Shown here in pieces: positions 35,070 through 45,900 of a DNA stretch of 64,000 nucleotides. Made by a program: the position numbers and the translations under genes. This DNA is from Cryptomeria japonica. Taxonomy: Eukaryota; Streptophyta; Pinopsida; Cupressales; Cupressaceae. The stretch spans positions 100,972-164,971 of the forward strand of contig NW_026729164.1 of assembly GCF_030272615.1 (NCBI RefSeq), read 5' to 3'. Below the pieces are notes generated by a model, which was given only the letters and a program-made list of their open reading frames with translations, had not been told where the DNA came from and searched no databases. Every line of letters begins with the position of its first letter. The stretch's first letter is position 1.

Positions 35070-35632
35070 TGCTGGTTCTGGAGGCAGAGATGAACAAACA
35101 GAGAAGGGCAAAAATAGAGACAGAAAATACTGGAAGAAATCTAAAGTTAATCTGCTCTGAAAACAAGAGACAAAAACATTAAAATAACCAGTCCTTCTCT
35201 TCATTCATTCAAATATCAAACCATACAAATAAGACAGAGCTTGAGCTCTTCAAATAGTTTCTTAGACATGAAAAATGGAAACCCCTGTTCTGATTCTGCT
35301 CTCTGTTCTCCCTGTTCTGCCCTGTTTTTCTTACCCGTGCGATGCTCTTTTTCACATATATCTCTGTCTTAAAAATAAAATTATGAACTTAGCCTTTTTG
35401 TCATAAGCCAAAAATAAATTCCATCGTATGGGGGGAAAACAAAAACTAATTAATTATATTTAATGCTGACTTAGCAGCTACCGTGCAAAGAAAGATATGA
35501 TCGGGATATGCCATCAAACCAAATTCAAAAACTATCCTAAAACGGAGGCGAGAAGAGAGAGGAGTAGTTGAGCTTGCAGGAGGAGTATACAGATGCATTA
35601 AAGTTCCCTGCAATTGGGATTAAATTCTAACA
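35070..35632 (-). repeat. 5' LTR of the complete Copia
   Basis: 563 bp, the same length as the 3' LTR, with nine substitutions relative to it. Confidence 0.95.
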
Positions 35633-35900
35633 AGAAATAGTTTTGTAGAGTTTGAGCTAAGGCTGCTGGATATAGTGTTTAATCTTGTCAACATTGGCAT
35701 AACTTTCAGACTTATATTGGCTGCTAGAAGTTCTTTAAAGAAGGTGATAATTGTTTAGTTCAAACTGTTGATAAGGGCATTATATTTACAACATGCATTT
35801 TTTTTAGCTTAAGGATGTCATCAACCTGTATATATTAACTCTCCTCTGATATAATGTATTTTCTCCAGGATACTGCTTACTAAGGTGGTTGGATCTCTGA
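35633..35900 (+). repeat. 3' LTR of the older Copia, right part
   Basis: Starts with the second AGAAA duplication and continues the sequence broken at 30064. The right border is uncertain; TATATTAACTCTCCTCTGAT near 35843 and CTCCAGGATACTG near 35871 are typical of the last part of such LTRs. Confidence 0.4.
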
Positions 35901-37192
35901 ATCGATCTCCTTTTCAATAATTTTTATTTTTAATTTATATTTTTTTATTTTATTTTGTTCGGTGATAGATCTGAAGGGAATGACAATGTTCTTTCAGATC
36001 AGTATTTCTATATGGTGATTCATTTTCTCTTAGTCCAATGAAGATTAAGTAGAGTCTTCAGTTTGATTTTTAATTATATTCTTTATTTTAATTGATTAAA
36101 TGAACAACTAATAGAGTTTGATATATGGCCAAGATTTATTTAATATTTTGTTTAAAGAAAATAAAATTGAAATTAATTTATTTCATTAAAAATTGATAAT
36201 TAGAAAAAATGTCTAGTGAAATTGTATTAAATAAAATTTTGAAAGTATATTAATAAATAGTGAAAAATTTAGTGGCTAATATTTGTCAATTGACTAAGCT
36301 AATATTTTATAATTTATTGTAGAAATCTAAATTAATTCAACAATAATATATCATAATTATTAGTTACTTTAGAGTTATGTCAATAATCTTTAGTTGCCAC
36401 TATTGATCTAAAATATGTAATTGCGCCAATGAAAATCAATCGAAAATATACAATTGCGTCAATGAAAATCAATCGTCTAAAAGCAATTTTTGGTACAATT
36501 TCTTCAATCTCATTTCTTTTAATTTGAATAACTTAATAAATACATTTATTATTAAGTGAATTTATAGATTTTTGGTATATTCTTTTAATGGCATGACAAC
36601 ATCCAAAGCAACTTGAAAGGGATTTGTAGGATGAAGAAAAATTTACAGCTTAAAAAGAGGTTTGAGTATTTGAAGGCATGAAGCACCTAGAAATATTGTA
36701 AATTTTTTAAATTTTGTCTCTTGTTGAAATCATTCATATAACTAATTGCTCCTGAGGAGTTTTCTTGTATGAATGTGTATATGATATTTGAGATAAAGAT
36801 ATGTTTCATATTTATTTTTTCATATATATGTTAATGTAGATTGGATGACATGTTAAGCCTATAATATTGAGTAGTTTGATAAGATCCCTCATTCTTGTCT
36901 GCATCAGGACTTCAACCGCGAACTTATAGAGAAATTCAAGGAATGAATCCTCCATTTTGACACATAGATTTTCATACAAACTATTAATCATGTTAACCTT
37001 TATACAATAATCAATTTCATGAAGAAATTGTATTATTCCCAAAAATTCCATGGCTAGGTGACTTAATATTTTATTGGACTAGTGATAATGACTTTCAAAA
37101 TAATTAAGCAATTTTGGACTTAAATTTTTTTAGTGTGTGTAGTATGTTCTTACTTGTAAGTATTTATTTTCCTTTTTTGTTACTATATACGG
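35901..37192. other. AT-rich sequence with a 33-bp tandem duplication
   Basis: A unit with TTGCGCCAATGAAAATCAAT (36420) recurs as TTGCGTCAATGAAAATCAAT (36453). A 79-residue minus-strand open frame (36812-37051) has no motif I recognise. I see nothing else. Confidence 0.45.
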
Positions 37193-37911
37193 TGAAAATG
37201 GATAACAACAATGATGAAAGACTAAATAGATTCAACCACAAAACCCTAGCTTAACAACAACAAAGATCCACCATAACATATGAAGATTACCTAAGACAAT
37301 GCAAATCAAATGAAATCACAAATATTATACCATCAAATGTCCAATAGGGTTTGGATCTCCATTCTTCCTATCTCCATTGATCTTGCTTGATATATTTGCT
37401 CTCAGATTTTATGTGCACAAGAGCTCAACAAAGAACAGAATGTGGTTGCAAGTAGGATCGCATATCAAAAGCGTAGTGTAGTCAAGTGGTCAATTGATCA
37501 AGTAGTTAGTTAGGGTTTGATAATGAAGGAAGCATCTCCTTATATAGAAGACACCATAAGAAATGGAGGGATAAGATTGAAAGGTGTAAAAGGAGGTCGG
37601 CTATGATTAGAGGGTAGGTAAAGAAAATAATAAAATAATGTAAGGGGAGGTAGTGTATGAATTAAGAGATGAATGACATGTGTCATAGGTAGAAAAGGCT
37701 AATGGATTAATAAAGATTTATTTAATTAATAGAAGAAGTCAGATAATTAAATAAATAAAAGTATTTATTTAAATGAGAAATAAGGCTAGAAGAGGATAAA
37801 TGAATTAATTAAATAAATAAATATTTATTTAATTAATAGAAGAATTAGGCTTAGATAATTAAATAAATAAAATATTTATTTAATTAGACATGACAATTTT
37901 CGGTGTCTACA
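37193..37911 (-). repeat. 3' LTR of the Tat element
   Basis: On the minus strand it starts TGTAGACACCGAAAATTG (37911) and, by analogy with the 11819 element's LTR end, stops at CATTTTCA (37193). A TATA box, TCTATATAAGGAG, lies near 37535 (minus sense). The 3' border is inferred because the partner LTR is absent. Confidence 0.65.
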
Positions 37912-37958
37912 TTTTGCCCCTCTTTGAGACAATGCAGCTTGTCGCGTTGTTTCAAAGA
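37912..37958 (-). promoter_or_regulatory. PPT and adjoining hairpin of the Tat element
   Basis: Minus sense: arms TCTTTGAAAC (37949-37958) and GTCTCAAAGA (37921-37930) pair at nine of ten positions around an 18-nt loop. The second arm continues into GGGGCAAAA, then LTR TGTAGACACC. Spacing and PPT equal those at 19501-19551, while arm bases differ. Confidence 0.7.
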
Positions 37959-38444
37959 AGATAAGATGAACTGATACAAAGTTGTCCCAAGATGGGAATG
38001 ATATGCCCCCTCGGGAGATTGGATGAGAAATGTCTGAAAAGATCGCAGACAATCTCTCGATAAGAAAGAAAGGCTAGAATGGACTGACCGGATAAAGTGA
38101 CAGAGTCACAAGATAACGAAGACTGACTCAGGAAACGAGGGCTAGGGCGAGGGCTAGGGTAGCCTCTAAGATAGACTATGAGGGGAATACATCCTCATTG
38201 TCATCCACAAACCTAAGAAATTAGAGTGCAGAGCGAGATAGAGAAGCAGCAGTCAGCAGCAATGGCATTGGTTCATAGATTCGATCGTGTTCACCGATTT
38301 CAAAGGCCAGCAGAGGCAGGAGAGCTGGTGAGTACCACAAAACCTCCTTGTACCTTGTTGTATTAATTGTTGTCATTAATGCATGTCAAGTAGAGAAATA
38401 AATGCGCTTTAGGATAATGTCAAAAAGTGTCAAAAACATCGAGG

Positions 38445-38690
38445 CACATCTGTGCTAGTGCCAGGCGCGTCTGGGTTGGCTAGGCGTGTCTGTGTTTGTG
38501 CCAAGCGCATCTATGCCGGCAAAGGCATCTGTGCAGGATGCGATCGCGTCTGCATTGTGTAGGCACGTCTATACAGAGCATAGACATGTCTATGTCTTTC
38601 AGGTGCGTCTGTGCAAAGTAGGCGCGTTTATGCAATATGCAAGCGTGTTTATGTCATGAAGGTGCATTTGTGTCTTCAAGGTCGAATCGA
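38445..38690 (+). repeat. Degenerate array of GGCGCGTCTGTG
   Basis: About ten units of 20-25 bp such as GGCGCGTCTGGGTTGGCTA, GGCGTGTCTGTGTTTGTGCC, GGCACGTCTATACAGAGCAT and GGCGCGTTTATGCAATATGC. Base composition is far more GC-rich than the surroundings. A related stretch appears on the minus strand near 50960-50990 in the same element's leader (CTGTGCAGTATACAGGCACG). Confidence 0.75.
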
Positions 38691-38880
38691 CAGTTCTGTG
38701 ATGAACATACGCTATGGATTGGATAAGTTGTTGAGAGGATACACTCAAGCAGATCCTCTAGGGAAGACTAGAATAGCAAATAGGGCTAGGATTGACAATT
38801 TTGTGATAGAACATATGTTGCCAATTAGGAAACTACTCAAGAGGATTCACTCAAGCAGAGACCCTAGGATAGGATAGGTT
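38690..38880 (+). repeat. 110-bp imperfect tandem duplication
   Basis: GACAGTTCTGTGATGAACAT..GAGAGGATACACTCAAGCAG (38690-38753) recurs as GACAATTTTGTGATAGAACA..AGAGGATTCACTCAAGCAG (38801-38858). Each contains a TGTGAT(A)GAACA word related to the loop of the hairpin array that follows. Confidence 0.65.
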
Positions 38881-38882
38881 AA

Positions 38883-39302
38883 GGTAATTTGTGATGAACA
38901 GTGAGTACCAAGACATAGTACTTTGTGATGAACAGGGAGTACTAAAATATGAGCAGCACTTTGTGATGAACAGGGAGTGCAAATGTGAGAAACACTTTGT
39001 GATGAACAGGGAGTGCAAATGTGAGAAACACTTTGTGATGAACAGGGAGTGCAAAACATGTAGTACTTTGTGATGAACAGGGAGTACTATAATATGAGGA
39101 GCACTTTGTGATGAACAGGGAGTGCAAATGTGAGTAGCACTTTATGATGAACAGGGAGTGCAAAACATGTAGTACTTTGTGATGAACAGGGAGTACCACT
39201 AGGATAATCAGCAACACTTTGTGATGAACAGGGAGTGTTACTAGGATAGAGTACCATACGCACTTAGATAAAAAGTAGCATTTTGTGATGAACAGTGAAT
39301 GC
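38883..39302 (+). repeat. Array of 11 repeats with fixed loop and covarying arms
   Basis: Each unit has the 15-nt core TTGTGATGAACAGGG (GTG at the end in units 1 and 11; one G to A change in unit 8) flanked by complementary arms. Units start at 38883 (GGTAAT/AGTACC), 38916 (TAGTACT/AGTACTA), 38956 (GCACT/AGTGC), 38993 (CACT/AGTG), 39029 (CACT/AGTG), 39061 (TAGTACT/AGTACTA), 39101 (GCACT/AGTGC), 39137 (GCACT/AGTGC), 39172 (GTACT/AGTAC), 39213 (AACACT/AGTGTT) and 39278 (GCATT/AATGC). Spacing varies between about 32 and 65 bp with AT-rich spacers. The minus-strand open frames here (rich in CSSQS or LFITKC) are products of the repeat, not proteins. Confidence 0.9.
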
Positions 39303-41255
39303 CACTATGACTGACATGATTGATTTGCATTTTTGTAGGAGTACTTGCCTATGCTGGAGTCACGGGAGAGATTCCCATCGACTCAGAAATTGCAAGCTGA
39401 GCTGACAGTTGTTGAGAGAGCTACTATTGATGCTATGGGCTTATGCCACATTTTGTATGTGCTTGAGTTTCGAGCGAACATGGGTTTGCTGACTGCATTA
39501 GCTGAGAGGTGGCACTCTAAGACTTGCACATTCCATTTTTCGATGGGTGAGATGATAGTCACCTTGGAGGACGTTTATAGGATTCTGTGGATACTGATCG
39601 ATGGGGAGCTGATTCCTTATGATCGAGAGGGAGATAGGGAGGCCTTGAGATGAGTGTTTCAGGATCCAGGACTGGAGATGAGGGCTGGACACATGGCATG
39701 GGATACCATGACATAGATAGGACTAGCACTACTAGCAGTGCTAGGAGGAGTGATCAGTGGGTTCTTGTGTCCAGACAGAGTGACACGAGGATTGGCTATG
39801 GGTTGGGGGAGCACCTTGGAGACACTAGTTACACAGCACACCAGATATGCCTGGGGACCGTGTGTGCTGGCACACTTATATTATGAGCTGCATTAGTTTG
39901 TTTATCATGGATCCGTAGGATTGGGCTGCGGAGTCACATTCCTACAGGTATGGACCTATGAGCATCTGTCGGTTACCCGACCGATACACTTTAGGGGTAG
40001 GGGTCATGGACGCAATTTTGTACATCTGTATGATATGATTACCTCACAGCCATGGATTGGTAGGTTGGAGTACTGGCATCGAGTCTTGGATGAGATCGAC
40101 ACTATAATATGGAGGTTGTACCTTGGATGCGAGCAGTGGGAGGATGATGCAGTAGAGTTACCATACACCTTCCGAAGTAGATATCTGATTGGGCAGACAC
40201 CCTATGTATTGGAGAGGCAGCTAGTAGATAGAGTGGGTAGATAGTTTGGCAGGATTCAGCGGATGCCACGGGGTTCTGGGATGTATGCTCGGATAGTCAG
40301 AGATCAGGCACTCTTTGGGCCATTATTTTTGTATGATCAAGCCATGACGTAGCTAGTAGAGATAGTTCCCTTGCCGTGGGATATGTGGCCGGATATTGAG
40401 GATGCAGGCATGGATGCAGAGTACACGATGTATTGGGCTGAGCATCCATTCCCACAACTAACAGACCCAGGGGAGGTGATAGATGGAGATGGTGGTGGGG
40501 ATGGAGATGATGATGGAGATGGTGAGGGGAGAGGCTGACGGAGGAGGCAGGGTGTAGTTGGAGAGAGGAGGGTGGCTCTATAAAGAGAGGGTGGGGAGGA
40601 GAGACAGGCTCAGGTGGTGAGGGGTCACGGTGGGTTGCCACTACAGGTGCCAACAGCATAGGGTCCTAGACAAGTGCAGGGATAGGGGCAGCGGTAGGTA
40701 CAGGTACAGGCACAGGCACCAGTACAGGGGGAGCCATAGGCAGAGCCATAGGTAGAGGCATAGGGGGCCGAGGAGGAGGAGGATGAGCTGCTTAAGCTGA
40801 GGGAGATCTTCTAGGGACAGGAAGATGAGATTCAAGACTTGGAGAGGGAGACAGCCAGGCTCAGGAGACGACTGAGGGAGATAGAGCATGAGCAAGATCA
40901 GGCTATCTAGTGCTATATTGAGGTTGAGATAGCACTGAGGGCTGGGAGGCAGGCGATAGAGAATACAAGGGCTGGATATTCCTATGTGCTATGGGAAGGG
41001 GAGGAGATAGGTTACTGGTGAGACCTATATTACGGGGCAGTGCCACCAGAGCAGCGGGCGAGGAGCTTCCACAGACCATCGCGGACAGTGACAGCTACAG
41101 GAGGGAGCAAGAGGAGACAGGCGTCCAACAGTGGGGTTATGGGTCCTCCACCACCACTAGATAGAGGGGACAGGAGAGATGATCCTGGGGTGGGTCCTTC
41201 TAGGGCTCAGACTCCGTCGAGGCCAAGTGGCTCCGAGGGAGGGAGTTCATCATAG

Positions 41256-42740
41256 CCGTAGAGGGCTCCCTATGTATCAGTATTTTGTACCATTTTTTAT
41301 TTTGATGTAGACACCTTCGGGTGATTGTAGCCATATGATTTTGACATCATCCTATCATGACACTTTATATATATATATATGAGATGATTCATCTTTGCGG
41401 CAGCTATATGCATGTGTACCTATGTGATGAGATGTTTCATGATGTATGTGTTATGTGATGCTTATGATATGGATGCAAATATATACATGATGAAATGCAA
41501 TATTTTTGTTCTTTAATGTTTTTAATATGTTATGCCAATGCAAATGTGAATGTAGGAAATGCAAATGAATATGATAATGCAAATGATAATACAAATGTGC
41601 TAACATGAGTTGTGTGCAGGATGTGATGCAATTGTGATATCTATATGTATGTATGAAATGCTTATATGTGGTAATGTAGGTGCAACTACATGAAATGCAA
41701 ATGTTTTTGGCGTGTCATTATACTCAGTCATGTGATAATGGGCTACATGGACTCAAGAAGGATGATGGAAGTCAATCAAAAAAGGGGGATGGAAGATAGA
41801 AGATATGAAAGTGAAAGAGCTTCTTGTCCGTTATCATCATTGAGCTTTATTATGGCAAGTAGGTTATGACAATTGAGGCATATGTTCGACCCAGAAAGTC
41901 ATTGTACCTGTTTGCATGGAGATAAGACAGTCATAAACAAGGAATGCCCCAGTTCATACTAGACTCACAGTGTCCTCATATCTTTGGACAAGTCATAGCA
42001 TTACTAAGAGACAATCCACAGATAACAAAAGAAAAATAGGTGACGATACCCCATCCTCGCCTTTCTAGTCAAAGGCATCCTTGAGATAGAATCCCTAGTC
42101 AGAGACATCCCGAAAAAGCTAAAAGACATGTCACCAAAAGATAAAATGAAAAGAAAACCAAGACTCAACACCAACATCCACTGTGGTCCTCAAGTTCAGT
42201 GTCTCTTGTCACTTGTATAAGTCTTATTTGATTATGGTCACAATGTTTACTTTCACAAAAAGGATAGATAACACTAAACCATATGTTGTTTGAGTCTATT
42301 GAAAGATTTGATTTGTTGGAGCCCATTGTTACTATTGTGTCTCATCTGAAACTGACTGAATCCATGCAACTGATACTTTATTGTGGAGAAGATGAAAATT
42401 TATTGCAGACTGGCGATGCAGATGTTGCTTTATTGTGGGTTGTGCGCAGATAGACTAAAGAAAGATGGAAGAAACTGTACTCCTCGAAACATGCGATGCT
42501 CTTAGTTCCACACCCATTACTAGACATAGGATTTTCCTTAGCCATAGATAGGAGCTGATTTATTATCGATGGAAAAGGGTGAAAAGGAATGTTTATTATG
42601 GATGGCTAACTAATCTTAGGTAGATCAATGACAAGCTATGATGGGAATGGGTAAGTTTATTAATGGATGAATAGGTCGTGAGTGTGTGCAAAGTGAAAGA
42701 TGAAATGGAATCCTAGAGGGAGGAGCAATGTCTCTACACA
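41256..42740. other. Non-coding 3' region between PMD gene and pol
   Basis: There is no coding domain. At 41470-41700 the word ATGCAAAT recurs five times (near 41474, 41536, 41559, 41577 and 41693), with many ATGATG/TGTGATG words around it. A short (AT) run lies at 41368-41381. The rest (41740-42720) is unique sequence that I cannot assign, probably Tat 3' UTR on the minus strand. Confidence 0.45.
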
Positions 42741-42900
42741 TGGCATCGGTGACCCAGTTTTCATCATGGTACTTGCCCAGGGTGCCACCAAAGTGGTTTT
42801 CACCATTGGACGAAATTATTTCTCTTTACTTTTTTGATTTTTGATTTTTTTTTTTTTTTGTTGTCACGAGGCGCCTGTTTGCCAGGTTTTCACCAAGTAA
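42741..42900 (-). promoter_or_regulatory. Conserved hairpin block after integrase
   Basis: Minus sense: CTTGGTGAAAACCTGGCAAA with CAGGCGCCTCGTGAC, a poly-A tract, then AGTAAAGAGAAATAATTTCG, GGTGAAAACCACTTTGGTGG, CACCCTGGGCAAGT and ATGATGAAAACTGGGTCACC. Three GRTGAAAAC units each lead into a potential hairpin (CCTG/CAGG, CCAC/GTGG). The order matches 17740-17910 of the LARD element. Confidence 0.6.
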
Positions 42901-42950
42901 CAATTTTTTGTTTTATAATTTTTTTGTATTTTGAATTAGGATACTCCGAA

Positions 42951-45900
42951 GAGCTATGTGTAAAACTTGCGAAGGTGCATGCTATTGATAGGATCCTCCA
43001 AGGATTCACTCTCTATGGTTGAGAGCTGATATGCACTGGATCCATATGCTGATGTGATGATGTAAGGACCAAGCCAGTTTGGTTCGAACTTGCCCTTCTT
43101 CTCTCTGTCTTGCTGATTTTTAGGATTTTCTCTGAGAACCAAATCACCTACCTCAAATGTTTGAGGCTTGACTTTGTGATTGTAGCTACGACTCATTCAT
43201 TGTTGATAAGCCTTGAGATGATTAAAAGCAGTTTGTCTTCCTTCATCCAATAGTTCAAGTTCTTGTAAGCGGGAGACCCTATAGTCTTCATCACTGATAA
43301 TGTTTTGCAAAGAGACTCGTAAAGAGGGTAGCTCGACCTCAACAAGCAAGATAGCTTTAGTGTTGTAAACAAGTGAATAGGGTGTAGCTCCTGTAGGTGT
43401 GCAGACACATATGCGGTAGGCCCAAAGTGCGGGATTAAGTTGGATATGCCAATTATGGCCAGCATTGTCGACTGTTTTTTTTAAGATTTTAAGGATTGTT
43501 TTATTAGACGCCTCAACTTGACCATTACCTTGAGGGTAATATGGTGTGGAGAAACGATGGGAAATATGGAAGCGGTCATAGAGTTCATGAATATCCTGAT
43601 TTTTGAAGGGACGCCCGTTATCGGTGATAATGTAAACAGGAATACCGTATCGACAAATGATATAGTTGAGAATGAATGTAGCAATTTGTTTTCCAGTGAC
43701 TTGCATGAGAGGCACGACTTCGATCCATTTTGTGAAATACTCTGTGGTAGTGATAATGAATTTATGACCGTTGGAGGATGGAGGGTGAATCTTGCCTATG
43801 AGATCAAGTCCCCACTAACAAAAGGGCCAAGGAGTTGCAATTGCTTGAAGTTCTTGCGCTGGCACATGGATGAGGTCTCCATGAAGTTGACATTGCTTAC
43901 ATTTCTTGACAAACTGATATGAGTCTTTTTCCATATTGGGCCAGTAATATCCAGTCCTCATGAGTTTCTTGGCTAAGGTAGGACCACTTGAATGTGGACC
44001 ACATATCCCTTCATGTACTTCATGTAATGCAATCTGAGCTTCGTCACTTTCCAAACATCTAAGAAGAGTGCCATCTAGACCTCAACAGTATAGGATATCA
44101 GCTAAAATGATGTATCAGGAAGATTGGTGAATGAAAGTGCGACGTTGGTTATTGGATAAGTCAGGAGGAAGGTTATTATCACGAAGGTATGTGAAGATGG
44201 AACCATATAACTGGGACTCAGGACCGGCAACACATATTATCTCAGTAGGAGTGATTTCATATGAAAGAACCAAAAGGTTATCCACCAAGAACTCATAGCG
44301 GGTCTCATTCGGAGATAGATCGATTAGTGAAGCAATTGTAGCCATGGCATTTGCGGCTCGATTCTGCTCTCTTGGTATCTACTCAAAGTCTATCTTTGTG
44401 AAATGTTGTTTCAGGTCATCCACCATTCTTTTGTAAGGCATTAATTTCTCATTCTTTGTTTGGTATTCATCAGTTGCTTGATGAATTACAAGTTGAGAGT
44501 CCCCAAAAACATGAAGTTCCTGGATCTTCCACTGAACTACTATTCATATTCCAGTTGTTAATGCCTCATATTCTACTATGTTATTAGTGCAAGGAAATGA
44601 TAATCGATATGATTTTGGTATAGAATCCCATTGAGGAGTTATGAAGAGGATGCCAACTCCTACCACATGCTGTGTGTATGAGCCGTCAAAGTATAGTTGC
44701 CATGGCTTTGCATGTGACACTGTTAAAATGGATTCATCTGAAAATTCTAAAATTAGAGGAACATCATCTATCATGGGGGCATCTACTAACTAATCTATGA
44801 TGGCTTGTCCTTTTATTGCTTTTATGTCCACATACTCGATGTCGAATTCACTCAGGATCATTACCCATTTGGATAGTCACCCAGTAAGTGTTGCTTTATT
44901 GAGAAGGTATTTCAATGGATCTATCCTTGCAACCAACTTAGTCTTATGAGTTAGCATGTAATGTCATAATTTTTGCGAAGCAAAGACCACGGTGAGACAT
45001 GCGCGCTCAATTGGTGTGTAGTTTAGCTCATATCCCACCAATGTGCGACTGTGCCTTTTCTTTGCCCTCAACAACTTGTTGTGCTAAGAGTGCCCCCAGT
45101 GCTATTGAAGTAGTTGATATGTATAGTAATAAAGGCTGATCTATAACTGGTGGCATCAAAACTGGCGGATTCAGAAGATAATCTTTGAGTATTTGGAAAG
45201 CCCGTTGACAGTTATCATCCCATTTGAATTTGATGTTTTTATGTAGCAAATGCTGAAAGGGATTACACTTATCTACAAGTTGTGCTATGAATCTTTGTAT
45301 GGACTAGAGTCTCCCTTGCAAAGATCGAAGCTAACTAATGTTTCATGGTGGTTGCATCTCTAGGATGGCCTTGGCTTTTGCTGGATCGGATTCAATTCCT
45401 CTTTTTGACACAATGAATCCTAGGAGCTTCCCGAAGGTTTCTCCAAAGACACATTTCTTGGGGTTCAATCTCACTTTATATTTTTCCAACCGATCAAAGA
45501 TGAGTGAAAGTATGTCCAAATGTGTATCTCTGTCTATTGATTTTCCCAAGAGGTCATCAACATAATCTTCCACAGTAACGTGCATGAGATCATGAAAGAT
45601 AGTAGTCATGGCTCTTTGATATGTAGCACCTACATTTTTTAGCCCAAAGGGCATGACATTCCAGCAGAAAGTTCCCCAAGGACAAGTGAATGTTGTTTTG
45701 TGCTGGTCTTCGGATGCAATTTTTATTTGATTGTAACAAGAGAATCCATCCATCAAGGATAACATCGCATGACCTACTGTGAGATCGACAATCAAGTCAA
45801 TATTTGGTAATGGAAAATCATATTTAGGACAAGCTTTGTTGATGTCTCTGAAATCTGTACATATTCTGATACTATGATTTGGTTTACTGACAGGCACTAA

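Larger units (their letters stand above)
30065..35632 (-). mobile_element. Complete Ty1/Copia retrotransposon
   Basis: A 5,568-bp element with two 563-bp LTRs, iMet PBS, PPT, nearly full-length gag-pol and a perfect target duplication (AGAAA at 30060-30064 and 35633-35637). I count nine substitutions and no indels between the LTRs, eight of them transitions (98.4% identity), so it is the youngest datable insertion here. It interrupts the 3' LTR of an older plus-strand Copia. gag-pol has only three visible lesions. Confidence 0.95.
38328..39338 (+). other. Intron of the PMD gene carrying three repeat arrays
   Basis: 1,011 nt from GTGAGT to TTTTTGTAG, with a branch-point-like CTGAC near 39311. 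It holds a GC-rich array of about 23-bp units (38445-38690), a duplication of about 110 bp (38690-38880) and an 11-unit hairpin array (38883-39302). The exact phase-0 junction and good splice signals support the intron call; no transcript data are available. Confidence 0.65.
38262..41255 (+). pseudogene. Plant mobile domain (PMD) gene, two exons, with nonsense mutations
   Basis: Exon 1 is 38262-38327 (22 codons, MALVHRFDRVHRFQRPAEAG then EL). Its end CTG|GTGAGT is a strong donor. The acceptor TTTTTGTAG|GAG puts exon 2 at 39339 in the same phase. Exon 2 stays in one frame to 41255. PMD hallmarks: GLCHILYVLEFRANMGLLTA, then LAERWHSKTCTFHFSMGEM, then VTLEDVYRILWILIDGE. Further on come ELPYTFRSRYLI and an R-stop-FGRIQRMP, where families have RQFG..Q.IP. 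The tail is acidic (DGDGGGDGDDDGDG), then a charged coiled-coil-like stretch (QEDEIQDLERETARLRRRLR) and an Arg/Pro/Ser-rich end. Stops at 39651, near 39709 and 39893, at 40240 and near 40350 fit CAG to TAG or CGA to TGA. PMD proteins are known from host genes (MAIL1/MAIN) and transposons; the antisense position in a Tat element marks this as the transposon kind. Confidence 0.8.

Noticed and set aside
38847-39217. Minus-strand open frames rich in CSSQS and LFITKC
   Set aside because: These are translations of the hairpin array in two frames, with no independent evidence of coding.
38883-39302. Box C-like GTGATGA in every loop, as in C/D snoRNAs
   Set aside because: No box D (CTGA) at fitting distance in the units and no terminal stem of snoRNA type. 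The word is short enough to be chance, although it also occurs in the TGATGAAAAC block.
38883-39302. Direct repeats with variable spacers resembling a CRISPR array
   Set aside because: Spacers are irregular in length and similar to each other, there are no cas genes, and the setting is a plant retrotransposon intron.
38262-41255. PMD gene as a functional host gene (MAIL/MAIN type)
   Set aside because: Several in-frame stops, and a position inside a Tat element between PPT and pol.
41313-41322. TGTAGACACC as another LTR start
   Set aside because: No PPT before it and no LTR-like sequence after it; a 10-mer alone is not enough.
43518-43922. 134-residue plus-strand open frame over integrase
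   Set aside because: Antisense shadow of the integrase coding sequence, without domains.
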